DNA from: Rhizobium sp. Root708
Lineage (GTDB): Bacteria > Pseudomonadota > Alphaproteobacteria > Rhizobiales > Rhizobiaceae
Reading direction: 5' to 3'
Assembly (NCBI RefSeq): GCF_001429725.1
Contig: NZ_LMHV01000009.1
Coordinates: 104,568-168,567 of the forward strand
DNA: 64,000 bases
The notes under the pieces: model-generated
The model's input: the letters and a program-made list of their open reading frames with translations, nothing else
Told to the model about the DNA's origin: nothing
The model's database searches: none
Made by a program: the position numbers and the translations under genes
In this document: positions 53,230 to 61,678 of the stretch, one piece after another
How the letters are laid out: each line of letters opens with the position of its first letter
Position numbering within the stretch: position 1 is the stretch's first letter

Positions 53230-53300
53230 GCGCAATGTTACAGTGTCATTTGTTACCAGCGAAGCGCGGCAGAATAACCGTCAAACCCGGGGCTCTGAGC

Positions 53301-54092
53301 TCACTTGGGGAACAGGAACGTAATTCCGGCGCGAACGCCCCAGCCGCTTGGACCACCGTCCGGTGACTCAGCCCAATAGCGGGCACCGACCTGAAAGCTG
53401 ACGGGCTGCTTGTCGAAGGTGACGAGCTTGGAAACCGAGAAATTGATCGGAACGCTCCACTGATTGCTTTCCCAATCGTATGAGCTTTCGGTGTTCAGCG
53501 CGAAGGTCCAGGCGTCGTGGGTGGTATAAGAAATGAACGGCTGGAGGAACGTCGAGCTGATGTCCGACCGCCCTCCGTCACCCGCCACGGACCAGATGTG
53601 GTTGGCCAGAGCGCCGTAGGTCCATGGGCCATCCTGCTTGAGGACGACGCCTGTCGGGCCGAGCCCCAGCTTCTCGCCACCGAGCAAAGGCTCTGTTGCC
53701 GTTGGAATCAGGATGGCGGGACCGACGCCCCAGATGATGCCCCCGGGTGCGGGCTGTTTGGGCGAAAAGAAGAAGCTTTGAAGAGTGTCGCCGAGACCGA
53801 ACTGGGTTCCACTGTCCCCGGCGATATCGTCTTGCCATGTGACCGGAACGATCGTTCGCGAAATCACCCCCCAGTCCTCGTTGAGATCGAACGGGATCAC
53901 GGGTTGGATGTTGAGAACCGCCTTGTGCCCGTCTGCCGGACCATAGCCGCTGTCGTAGTTGAACTGGAAGGGCACGCTGATCAGCGATGCGATTGGGTTG
54001 GACAACTTCTTCGCGAGATCGGCGTCTTGGGCCGATGCGGCGGATGCCGCCACGAGAAAGCTCGCAGCTATGGTCAGTAGCAATCTTGTCAT
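53301..54092 (-). CDS. Outer-membrane beta-barrel protein ('transporter' family)
   Basis: 263 residues with a signal peptide (about 1-21, ending ASA). Mature part LSNPIASLISVPFQFNYDSGYG, DLNEDWGVISRTIVPVTWQ and GLGDTLQSFFFSP alternates as expected for a beta barrel and ends in an aromatic C-terminal strand (ITFLFPK). Substrate unknown. It lies 24 bases after the next barrel gene and is likely in one transcript with it. Confidence 0.8.
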   Translation of the reverse strand: MTRLLLTIAASFLVAASAASAQDADLAKKLSNPIASLISVPFQFNYDSGYGPADGHKAVLNIQPVIPFDLNEDWGVISRTIVPVTWQDDIAGDSGTQFGLGDTLQSFFFSPKQPAPGGIIWGVGPAILIPTATEPLLGGEKLGLGPTGVVLKQDGPWTYGALANHIWSVAGDGGRSDISSTFLQPFISYTTHDAWTFALNTESSYDWESNQWSVPINFSVSKLVTFDKQPVSFQVGARYWAESPDGGPSGWGVRAGITFLFPK

Positions 54093-54116
54093 TTTCGCGC
54101 GCTCCGGCCCGGTATC

Positions 54117-54905
54117 TCAGAATCGAACATGTACACCGAGGATCGGTCCGTGCTGGATCATGTCATAGGTGAAGCCGTCATTGCTGTAGTCGACACCCTG
54201 CGCACGATAGCCGGCAACAGCCGAAACGGTCTCGTTGAACTGGTAGCCGACCGCACCGAGCACATCCCAGTCGAGATCGGCCCCGCCGCCACCGATCATC
54301 GCCCAGCCTGTGACAAAGATTTTGTCGGTGAACGAATGACTTCCCTTGAAGCCGACCAAACCATCCACCCAGTTGGCGTCGTCAGAGCGCGAGATGTCAC
54401 CGACCAGGCCGCCGCTCAGGCCGATTCGCGTCTCGGCGTGCCAGAAACGCGCGCCGGCCAGCACGTCGAACCTCGTCTGCTGGTCTTCGTAAAGGGTGTA
54501 GGCACCGCCGACCATGGCCGTGAAGGTCACGGACTTGAGGCTCACCTCGTCGGCGACGACGCCGCGAGGAGTTGCAGAGTCTGTCGTCACCTTCACATAA
54601 CTGATGTCGGTGAAAATGCTGTACTTGTCATAGCGGGCGTCGCCGGCCGCCATGAAGGCGAAGTCGAGGTCGGATAAAATGTCGCCGAAGCTTTCGCTGA
54701 CATCGACGGTCGGCAACCCGAACACTTCCGATTTGCCATCGAGACCAGCCGCCCAGAAGTACGGCGAAAACGAAAAGGACCAGCCGTTGGCGCTTTGCGG
54801 TACAGGCTGTGGAGTGGAGGCCGGAAGGAGGTCGGCTGCAAACGCGGAAGAAGAAATGGCAAGTGCTGTGACAATGCCGGCTGCGTACCCAATCTTACTA
54901 AACAT
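54117..54905 (-). CDS. Outer-membrane beta-barrel protein
   Basis: 262 residues, signal peptide ending AFA (about 23 residues). WSFSFSPYFWAAGLDGKSEVFG near the start, alternating strands, and the terminal PILGVHVRF with a C-terminal Phe, the classical outer-membrane sorting signature. Family not assigned beyond barrel. Confidence 0.82.
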   Translation of the reverse strand: MFSKIGYAAGIVTALAISSSAFAADLLPASTPQPVPQSANGWSFSFSPYFWAAGLDGKSEVFGLPTVDVSESFGDILSDLDFAFMAAGDARYDKYSIFTDISYVKVTTDSATPRGVVADEVSLKSVTFTAMVGGAYTLYEDQQTRFDVLAGARFWHAETRIGLSGGLVGDISRSDDANWVDGLVGFKGSHSFTDKIFVTGWAMIGGGGADLDWDVLGAVGYQFNETVSAVAGYRAQGVDYSNDGFTYDMIQHGPILGVHVRF

Positions 54906-55064
54906 CAGCTTCCCCCGAAGGCCGCGGTATGAATGGACTTGTAGTCAACCGGAGTGTCACCTCGTTCGGGCGCGAATGAAAGCAATCACACGCCGTAGGA
55001 TGCAGGATCGCGCCAGATTACACCTCGGTGTTGCACACACGCTACTGGATACGCTTTAGGGGGA

Positions 55065-55874
55065 TCATTGAAGCGGCGCTACAGCTTGGTTCGTCCCCGA
55101 AAGACCCTGCCGTGTCCACTCGTAAACCCGGACGTCAGTTCGGAAGGATCCAAGTCTGGCGGTGGCAAGATCAAGGATATCGATCACGATCGCGGTCCAG
55201 ACCAAAGTCAGCAGGAGCACAAGAAAACGGACCGGAGGACCTTTGAGGCCGAATTGATAACCGAGTGATGACATGGCCAGAATCATGACGCCCATGAGCA
55301 GCCAGAATATCTGCGACGGCAAAAGCGTCTCCAACGCAAAACGCTCGGAGGTGCTCGCATCAAAGGTTTCGTTGACCGCGGCCATTAGAGCGGCGGCGAT
55401 CGGGTCCGGTCGTTGACGCGTAATGGCCGTCACATGCGTCCAGATTTCCTGCTGAAGCCTTGATGTCTCCTCGTTTGCCCGCGCAATCGCTTCGTCGTTA
55501 CGTCCAGCACGAACAAAGCTCTCGCGGGCATCGAGGTAACGTTCAAGGAGTCCAGCGATCTCCAATCCGTCTCTGGACCCAATGGCCTGCGCCCGCAGCC
55601 ACGCGGTACCTATCGCGTTCGCCTCGGCCAGTGTGTCCTGGCGGCGTTCGCTGAAGCGCGTACTGGAATATGAGAGCGTGAGTGCCAGGACAAACGCCAG
55701 AAGTCCCAACATTCCTCCGACGACGACGCCGACGTTCTCCGGCTGGGCCTTGCCACGCATTCGCGTGCTGTTGCCGACGCGGTAGCCGATTTCGTGAGCG
55801 GCCAATTGGATGAAGACCAGGAGAAGTCCCACCGCAAGGATGCTGACCTTGGCGAATGCAATTACAACGCTCAT
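55065..55874 (-). CDS. DUF4239 (bestrophin-like) membrane protein
   Basis: 269 residues. Helix 1 SVVIAFAKVSILAVGLLLVF, then AAHEIGYRVG, helix 2 VVVGGMLGLLAFVLALTLSYSS followed by RFSERRQDTLAEANAIGTAWLRAQ, and two C-terminal helices around ILAMSSLGYQFGLKG. This is the DUF4239 layout. Function unknown; channel-like features have been suggested for the family. Third gene of the alkylsulfatase operon. Confidence 0.85.
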   Translation of the reverse strand: MSVVIAFAKVSILAVGLLLVFIQLAAHEIGYRVGNSTRMRGKAQPENVGVVVGGMLGLLAFVLALTLSYSSTRFSERRQDTLAEANAIGTAWLRAQAIGSRDGLEIAGLLERYLDARESFVRAGRNDEAIARANEETSRLQQEIWTHVTAITRQRPDPIAAALMAAVNETFDASTSERFALETLLPSQIFWLLMGVMILAMSSLGYQFGLKGPPVRFLVLLLTLVWTAIVIDILDLATARLGSFRTDVRVYEWTRQGLSGTNQAVAPLQ

Positions 55875-55940
55875 TGGCGCCTCAGCATAGCTTGCCCGAC
55901 ATGACTGACAATCGAACGACTTTCTTCACCGTGCATCGCC

Positions 55941-56486
55941 TCATGCAACTTCCGTGCAAACGAAAGCGCTGAACTCATCTACCGGGTAGGATGTCGTGAA
56001 CGCGGCACGAATGACGGATTCCGACAATCCTGGTGCATCGATGATTGCCAATCCGTCGGACATCGCCGTCGTGAAAGGAAGGCGGCCCGTGCTGATCTCC
56101 GCGGCAACTGCCTGCGAGATCACGATAACGCTGTCGCGGATACCGTCTTCGTCCGCCTCGATCCTCGGAGGTGAGGGATTCGCGTTGACGTCGAACCCGC
56201 CACGGGTCGGACTAAAGTAACCCCATGTGCGGCTTTCGATCATCAGGACATAGAAGTTGGGCAACGCCATTAGGCGCGAGGTCGATAGGACCTGTTCGAG
56301 GCGCTGTTGCATGGTGGTGAGCTGCACGACCGCGTCGTGACGCGATCGTGCCATGTCGATTTCCACCGTCGGATCCGGTTCGGGAAGGAGGCCGATGTCA
56401 ATCGCCTGCCGCGTCGCCACCGCAACCGCCAATGATTGCGGATGCTCGACGGCAAACTCGATCGTCAAGGAGCAAATGGTACACAT
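55941..56486 (-). CDS. Unrecognised protein, 181 residues
   Basis: Soluble, no signal peptide. It starts MCTICSLTIEFAVEHPQSLA with a CTIC pair, then VAVATRQAIDIGLLPEPDP, MLIESRTWGYFSPTRGGFDV and VIVISQAVAAEI. I recognise no domain. It lies 19 bases after the alkylsulfatase gene and before DUF4239, so it is probably co-transcribed. The paired Cys could bind metal, but this is a guess. Confidence 0.65.
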   Translation of the reverse strand: MCTICSLTIEFAVEHPQSLAVAVATRQAIDIGLLPEPDPTVEIDMARSRHDAVVQLTTMQQRLEQVLSTSRLMALPNFYVLMIESRTWGYFSPTRGGFDVNANPSPPRIEADEDGIRDSVIVISQAVAAEISTGRLPFTTAMSDGLAIIDAPGLSESVIRAAFTTSYPVDEFSAFVCTEVA

Positions 56487-56505
56487 TGAAAGGCCTCCTG
56501 CCAGA

Positions 56506-58554
56506 TCAAGCCGTGACGATCGGGAACCAGAACTCGAAGTTGTCGAGCAACCCGACGAACTCCGACAGCTTCTTGGGATCCCCCGTCAGCTTGGCCTTGC
56601 CCTCGACGACCTGCTTTTCCATCGTCGATGTTCCGAGCATGACGTCGTTCAACGCCTCTCTGGTTGTCGAGATCGACACGTCGGCGCTGGGCGCTGTCTT
56701 GTCCTTCGAGTAATGAATGGCCGAGTTCTCGACGCCGACGACGTACTTCTCCTTGGTGTCGGTCAGCTCCATGTTGATCTCGATCGACTTGCCGGCGGCT
56801 CGGTCACCGTTCAGGCGCACGCCGAGGAAGTCGAAGAACATATCGATCGGCATCGCCTTGATCGTGTCCGGGCTAGCGGTGTTCGGAACCGGTAGTTCGG
56901 TCACGCCCTGACGAAGTTCGCTCGCGCCCGTGAGGTAGAAGTTACGCCACGGCCCCGATTCTGCCTGATACCCCAATTGCTCGTAGGTGTCGGCCAGAAG
57001 CTGTTTGGCCGCCACGTTATTGCCATCGGCGAAAACGACGTGGTTCACAACTTCGGCAACCCAGCGATAATCACCCTGGTCGAACGAAACCTGGGCCTGC
57101 CGCAAGAGATTTTCGGCGCCGCCCATGAAGTCCACGTAGCGTTTTCCCGCCTCGGTCGGCGGAAGCTGATGCAGCGTGGCCGGCACACCGTCGAAGAAGC
57201 CGAGGCGAAGGTTATATTGCGCCACTGCATCGTGATAGACGGTCCCGTAGTAGCTTCGGCACGCCCATGTCGTCGCCAGAGCCTGCGGCAGCCGGATGAC
57301 TTCGCCGATCTCCTTTGGCGTCATGCCACCGTTCGCCATGCGCATGACCTGGTCATGGATGAAGCGGAACATGTCGCGCTGGCTTTTGAGGTGAGCGATA
57401 ACTTTATCGTTGCCCCATGTCGGCCAATGGTGGGAGGTGAACAGGACTTCGGTCTCGTCCCCGAACATGTCGATCGACTGCTGCAGGTATTTCGACCAGA
57501 GCAGACCGTCGCGAACCTTGGCGCCACGCAGCGTATAGAGATTGTGCAGCGTGTGGCAGGCGTCTTCGGCGGCGCAGAATGCCTTGTATTTGGGAATGTA
57601 GAACATGAACTCGGAAGGCGCTTCCGATTCCGGTGCCATAAGCACCTGAAGTTCGACGCCGTCGATGATAATCTTTTGGCCGGTCTCTGTCGCCCAATCG
57701 GTCGGCAGCGCCAGGCCGATTTCACCCGTGGAGGTCGTCTTGCCAAGACCGCCATCGACCTGACCTTGCGGTCCGCGAGGCAGAAGGTTGCCATACATGT
57801 AGCTGGCGCGGCGGCTCATCGCGTTTCCGGCGATGATGTTTTCGCCGACCGCAGCCTTGGTGAATTCCTCAGGCGCAAGGATTTTGACCTTGCCGGCATC
57901 GATGTCCGCCTGATTGACGAGGCCGCGAACGCCACCGTAGTGATCGACGTGGCTGTGGGTGTAGATGACGGCAACGATCGGCTTGTCGCCGAGCTTCGGG
58001 ATGACGAGTTCCTTCCAGACGGCCCGGGCGGTTTCAGAGCTGACCAGCGGATCGATGACAATGTAGCCCGTATCGGTCTTGATAATGCTCATCACAGACA
58101 GGTCGTAGCCGCGAGCCTGATAGATGCCGTCAACGACTTCGAATAGGCCGTGGACCATGTTCAGCTTGGCCATGCGCCAGAGGCTGGGATTCACCGTATC
58201 GGGTGCGTCGTCTGCCTCGGACTTGCCGAGGAAGTTATAGACGCTGAGGTCCCAGACGGGCGTCCCTTCGGCATTCTTGATGATCGCCGGATCGGGAAGT
58301 GCTGCCAGCAGGCCCCGATGCGCGTCCTTGAAATCCTCGACGTCATCGAACGGAAGGCCGTTGCGATAGAGCGCGTTGTATTCAAGGGTCGCCTTGGTCG
58401 CGGGCTTCGCCGCAATACCGCTTTTCGGGATGGGAGGGGCATCCTGTGCATTTGCCTGGGCGGACTTTCCGACCAGTGTGACCGCGAGACCGGCAGACGC
58501 CACGCCCCTGAGGAAATCCGCTCTGCTGATGCCATTGCCGCCTGAGGAGGTCAT
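56506..58554 (-). CDS. Alkylsulfatase of the SdsA/metallo-beta-lactamase family
   Basis: 682 residues, typical for SdsA1-type enzymes. The di-zinc motif is YTHSHVDHYGGV; later ligands are in AEDACHTLHN and FTSHHWPTWGN. A C-terminal SCP2-like domain follows. It would split primary or secondary alkyl sulfates such as SDS in the periplasm. The N-terminus looks like a Tat signal but has SRADFLRG in place of twin arginines. ATG 58554 follows CGGAGAA. The 17-mer copy 5a is 69 bases upstream. Confidence 0.92.
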   Translation of the reverse strand: MTSSGGNGISRADFLRGVASAGLAVTLVGKSAQANAQDAPPIPKSGIAAKPATKATLEYNALYRNGLPFDDVEDFKDAHRGLLAALPDPAIIKNAEGTPVWDLSVYNFLGKSEADDAPDTVNPSLWRMAKLNMVHGLFEVVDGIYQARGYDLSVMSIIKTDTGYIVIDPLVSSETARAVWKELVIPKLGDKPIVAVIYTHSHVDHYGGVRGLVNQADIDAGKVKILAPEEFTKAAVGENIIAGNAMSRRASYMYGNLLPRGPQGQVDGGLGKTTSTGEIGLALPTDWATETGQKIIIDGVELQVLMAPESEAPSEFMFYIPKYKAFCAAEDACHTLHNLYTLRGAKVRDGLLWSKYLQQSIDMFGDETEVLFTSHHWPTWGNDKVIAHLKSQRDMFRFIHDQVMRMANGGMTPKEIGEVIRLPQALATTWACRSYYGTVYHDAVAQYNLRLGFFDGVPATLHQLPPTEAGKRYVDFMGGAENLLRQAQVSFDQGDYRWVAEVVNHVVFADGNNVAAKQLLADTYEQLGYQAESGPWRNFYLTGASELRQGVTELPVPNTASPDTIKAMPIDMFFDFLGVRLNGDRAAGKSIEINMELTDTKEKYVVGVENSAIHYSKDKTAPSADVSISTTREALNDVMLGTSTMEKQVVEGKAKLTGDPKKLSEFVGLLDNFEFWFPIVTA

Positions 58555-58623
58555 TTCGTTCTCCGTGCTTTTGCATGTCTCAACATTCGCAGGCCGGACG
58601 GTACGGCTGTGGAGGAATATTAG

Positions 58624-58640
58624 AAGTACGTTACGGTAAA
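58624..58640 (-). promoter_or_regulatory. 17-mer regulatory element, copy 5a, facing alkylsulfatase
   Basis: AAGTACGTTACGGTAAA, the exact inverse of copy 5b. It faces the alkylsulfatase gene and ends 69 bases before its ATG. Confidence 0.78.
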
Positions 58641-58682
58641 GTCCGACATTACAAATGTTACAGCTTTCGGCCATCAGCGCAG

Positions 58683-58699
58683 TTTACCGTAACGTACTT
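58683..58699 (+). promoter_or_regulatory. 17-mer regulatory element, copy 5b, facing the small-protein/regulator module
   Basis: TTTACCGTAACGTACTT, inverted to copy 5a with a 42-base gap that contains ATTACAAATGTTACAG. It ends 64 bases before the ATG of the small protein, almost the same as copy 1a (60). Confidence 0.78.
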
Positions 58700-58763
58700 C
58701 TCAAGTTCGCTGGCGGGAGCATCCTTGTTCGAGCGTTTGGTCGGAACCGCGAGCGATGATCCG

Positions 58764-59057
58764 ATGGGCGATAGAGAAGAAACAGCCAATAGCAGTTCTC
58801 AGAAAGCCCAGCGGGGCCTCTGGCGCCTCATGCTGAAGCTGCCTGCCATACGTGGGCGACTGCAAATCATCGCAGCCCAATCAACACATCTCAACGGCAT
58901 GTTTGAAGCCTATGAGGACGCCTATGTCGCTTTGCAAAGGTTTCAAAAAGAGCGGGGTCAAAACGACGGCCCGCTGATCAAAGAGTACGAAACTCTCTGT
59001 TCCGATATCGAAAGTGATGTGCTTTCGATCATTCTCAATAGCACATCGCCGCTATAG
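58764..59057 (+). CDS. Small conserved protein paired with wHTH/TPR regulator, copy 2
   Basis: 97 residues, paralogue of 7582-7890. ATG 58764 is chosen because it gives the same 20-residue N-terminus up to AQRGLW. Shared blocks: QRGLWRLMLKLP, RGRLQI, FEAYEDAYVAL and IKEYETLCSDIESDVL. Soluble; no known domain. It is followed by the second regulator. Confidence 0.75.
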   Translation: MGDREETANSSSQKAQRGLWRLMLKLPAIRGRLQIIAAQSTHLNGMFEAYEDAYVALQRFQKERGQNDGPLIKEYETLCSDIESDVLSIILNSTSPL

Positions 59058-59077
59058 GTCGCCGTTCCCTGATCACA

Positions 59078-59115
59078 GGTTATATTAGTATGTTGATTTG
59101 CAACTTTATGTTATT
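59078..59115 (+). promoter_or_regulatory. Conserved intergenic element before regulator 2
   Basis: GGTTATATTA, then GCAACT starting 22 bases after the first base, then ATGTTAT: the same words and offset as at 7900-7937. A TTGCAA-N17-GCTAAA promoter reading is possible. Confidence 0.5.
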
Positions 59116-59171
59116 GAATTGCTAAAGTTCTGGCGCATATTTCAGCTTCGACCACTGTACAGGGGACGACC

Positions 59172-60829
59172 ATGAGTGCTGAGATTGACGACGGACTCAT
59201 GCGGGACGTGGATTGCGCCGAGGCAAAGGATACGCTCGAGCGGCTTCTCGCAGATAGAAGATTCAAGACCGCCGACCGCCAGAAGGCGATCCTTTCCTAC
59301 CTCGTTGAACGGCGTTTCGATGATGAAGAGGTCAAGGCGTATGTCATCGCCGTCGATGTCTTGGGACGCCCGAGTAATTTTGACTCCGCGATCGATCCAA
59401 TCGTTCGCATCGAAATCAGCCGTCTGAGGTCCGTATTGGAATCCTTTTACGCGGCATTCGGCGATGATCACGACATCTGGATCAGTATTAGAAAAGGAAA
59501 ATACGTCGCCTGCTTTACGCGTAGGATCGCCCGCTTGCGCGTTGATCGAGACGATGATGAGGAGGTGGGCGAGGAACCGCCACAGCAGACGACACCGGCC
59601 GATACGGCCCAGCGTCAAGGCGGTGGAGTCAAGCGTGTGGCGCTATGGGCAGCCGCTTGCGCGGCAATCGGCGTTTTGGGCGCATACGCCTATTCTAACC
59701 GGACCACGTTTTCGGAAAAACCCATCGTTTATGTGTCTGTAGAGGCCGCTAATCCGAAACAGGCAGGTGAAGCGAGCCAGATGCGTGACGGCTTGATGAC
59801 AGCGCTGACGCAGTTTCAGACGATCATTGTGACACAACCGGGGTATGCGTCCGTCCGGAACCGTGGGACCGATGCCAAATATTCGATCCAGCTCAAATAC
59901 TATGGAGACATGGACGATCGAAGCGTCTGGTGGCAGGTGATCGAAAACGCCTCCGGCAAGCTTCTCATGTCCGGACTGGAAAAGGTGGAAACGACAGGGA
60001 AGAACACCGCAGCCGTTCGCGATGAGGTCGTCGCGGTGCTAGCCAAGCGCATCGCTTCCAATCGTGGGGTGATCAATTCCATCGAGCTGCAGTCCGATCC
60101 GGATTCACTCGGCAACGGCTGCGTGATACGAGCGGAATACGCCATCGAAATGCGTGGCGACCTCGGTGCCGCGGTCGACTGCCTGCAACGCACAGTTCAA
60201 CTCATGCCGGAGAATTATGATGCGAAGGCGGCTCTCTCTCGCGCTCTTCTCGCATCGGAGGGACGAACAACGCCGCAGGATGTGACCGACCACGCCCTCG
60301 ACTTGGCGCGCGAAGCCGTCGCGAGAGCGCCGCTCTCCGGACGTGCGCAACTTGCCTTGATGACAGCGCGGGCCGCGAAAGGCAGTACGGAAGCCGCAAT
60401 CGAGGCGGGGAATAAAGCGATCGCTCTCAATCCCAACAGCTCCGATGCCGCGGCGGCGCTTGGTGGCGTGCTCTACTCAGCGGGTTACAGGGCAGCCGGA
60501 TTGTCTATGGCGATGACGTCGTCCCCCGTTGCGCATTGGTTGTCCTGGCATTGGACGCATTTCGTGACGCGCGATACTCGGAAGCACTCGTATTGACGGA
60601 ACAGGTGAACGGCAGCAGCCCCTTGACCAAGGTAATACGCTTAGCTGCGCTAGGGGAGTTGGGTTCTGAACAGGCGAAGGCCAGCCTGGACGATGGAAAC
60701 ATTAGTCCTGCTGCGTTCAAAAAAACGGTCGATGCTGTTGGCCTTCAGCCGGACTTGGTCTCGATGCTTGAGAAGGGTTTGACTAAAGCGGGCGCTGATT
60801 TGGAACCAGTGGGCAGCATTTCGCGGTGA
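59172..60829 (+). pseudogene. Membrane-anchored wHTH/TPR regulator, copy 2, frameshifted near its C-terminus
   Basis: Paralogue of 7994-9697. The N-terminal winged-helix domain (DVLGRPSNFDSAIDPIVRIEIS), a membrane helix at 154-173 and the TolB-like and TPR regions are intact up to AAGLSMA at about 60512. The reading frame then drifts into unrelated sequence and stops at 60596 (474 residues). The lost part continues in the +2 frame as PRCALVVLALDAFRDARYSEA to 60829, matching the intact copy. Compared with the intact copy about 19 bases are missing around 60513-60523. It may be a real mutation that trims the last TPRs or a sequencing error; the DNA-binding and membrane parts would survive. Confidence 0.8.
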
Positions 60830-61026
60830 GCAAGCGATCACAATCGGCGCTGCTTTCATCCGTTGCCCTAGGTCGCGGTGGCGAGGATTTTACGGCGCGG
60901 CCGTTCAGATTGTGAGCGCTTGAACGGATCGGCCCGCCAATGGCGTATCCATGCCGCGTGACTATCGGGGCTACCTTCTGCCGCCTTCCAGCACCTGCCG
61001 CCGCTCAGGCGACGCCCACACGGCAG

Positions 61027-61395
61027 CTAGCGGATAGCCTTGGTGTCGCCTCCGACCTTCCAACTGTCTCCTGCAGGGCAGGCCACACCGTTGAAACGGG
61101 TGATGCCGTCTAGTGATTGACGGCTGGTAGTGAAGCCACGACATCCGTCGGCCTTATCCTGGCTGGCGTCGATATGTTCAATGACGCCGACGCTTCCGGT
61201 CGACGGGTTAGCCCAAGCAAGCGCGGTCGGGCCGACCTCTCCGCGACCGACCGTATCGGCGATCACCGCCTGATCTGTCAAAGGTGGCGCGGCGGGGATG
61301 TTGGCCTGAGCGAGGGGCGTCTCGAGGGGCTCCGCATGCGAGCATGCCGTTAGAACCGCAATGCTCATCGCCGTGATCAAGTGCTTCGAAAACAT
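61027..61395 (-). CDS. Small surface-antigen-like lipoprotein
   Basis: 122 residues with a lipoprotein signal (AVLTAC, lipid-modified Cys18). The C-terminal half (LAWANPSTGSVGVI, GCRGFTTSRQSLDG, ACPAGDSWK) resembles the 17-kDa surface-antigen family seen in rhizobia. Outer-membrane attachment is expected. Single gene. Confidence 0.8.
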   Translation of the reverse strand: MFSKHLITAMSIAVLTACSHAEPLETPLAQANIPAAPPLTDQAVIADTVGRGEVGPTALAWANPSTGSVGVIEHIDASQDKADGCRGFTTSRQSLDGITRFNGVACPAGDSWKVGGDTKAIR

Positions 61396-61678
61396 CCGTC
61401 GGATAAACCTCGGAAGCGCGCATTTGGCAAGTTACCAATCGTTCACAATAAAGCGAGCCGACGGTAACTGCTATGTCAGGGTTGCTGTCTTGAAGGTCGA
61501 GCCTTCAGCAAAGTGGCTCTAAACATGCTCTCCAACTCCCCCGCCTCACAAGCATAAAAACAAAAGGAATCGACAAGCCCATCCATCGTCATTGTCGTTT
61601 TATGAGCCGTACGTTCCGGGACTTCGAGGCTTTCGCGGTCGTCTCGGGACTGTACTGGAAAGTTCAATGGAGAATATT

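Noticed and set aside
60536..60829. Separate small gene after regulator 2
   Set aside because: It starts at a TTG with no ribosome site, and its sequence aligns with the C-terminus of the intact regulator, so it is the frameshifted remainder.
61430..61475. GTTACC and CGGTAAC words before the Omp31-like gene as a 17-mer copy
   Set aside because: The constant CGTACTT half is absent.
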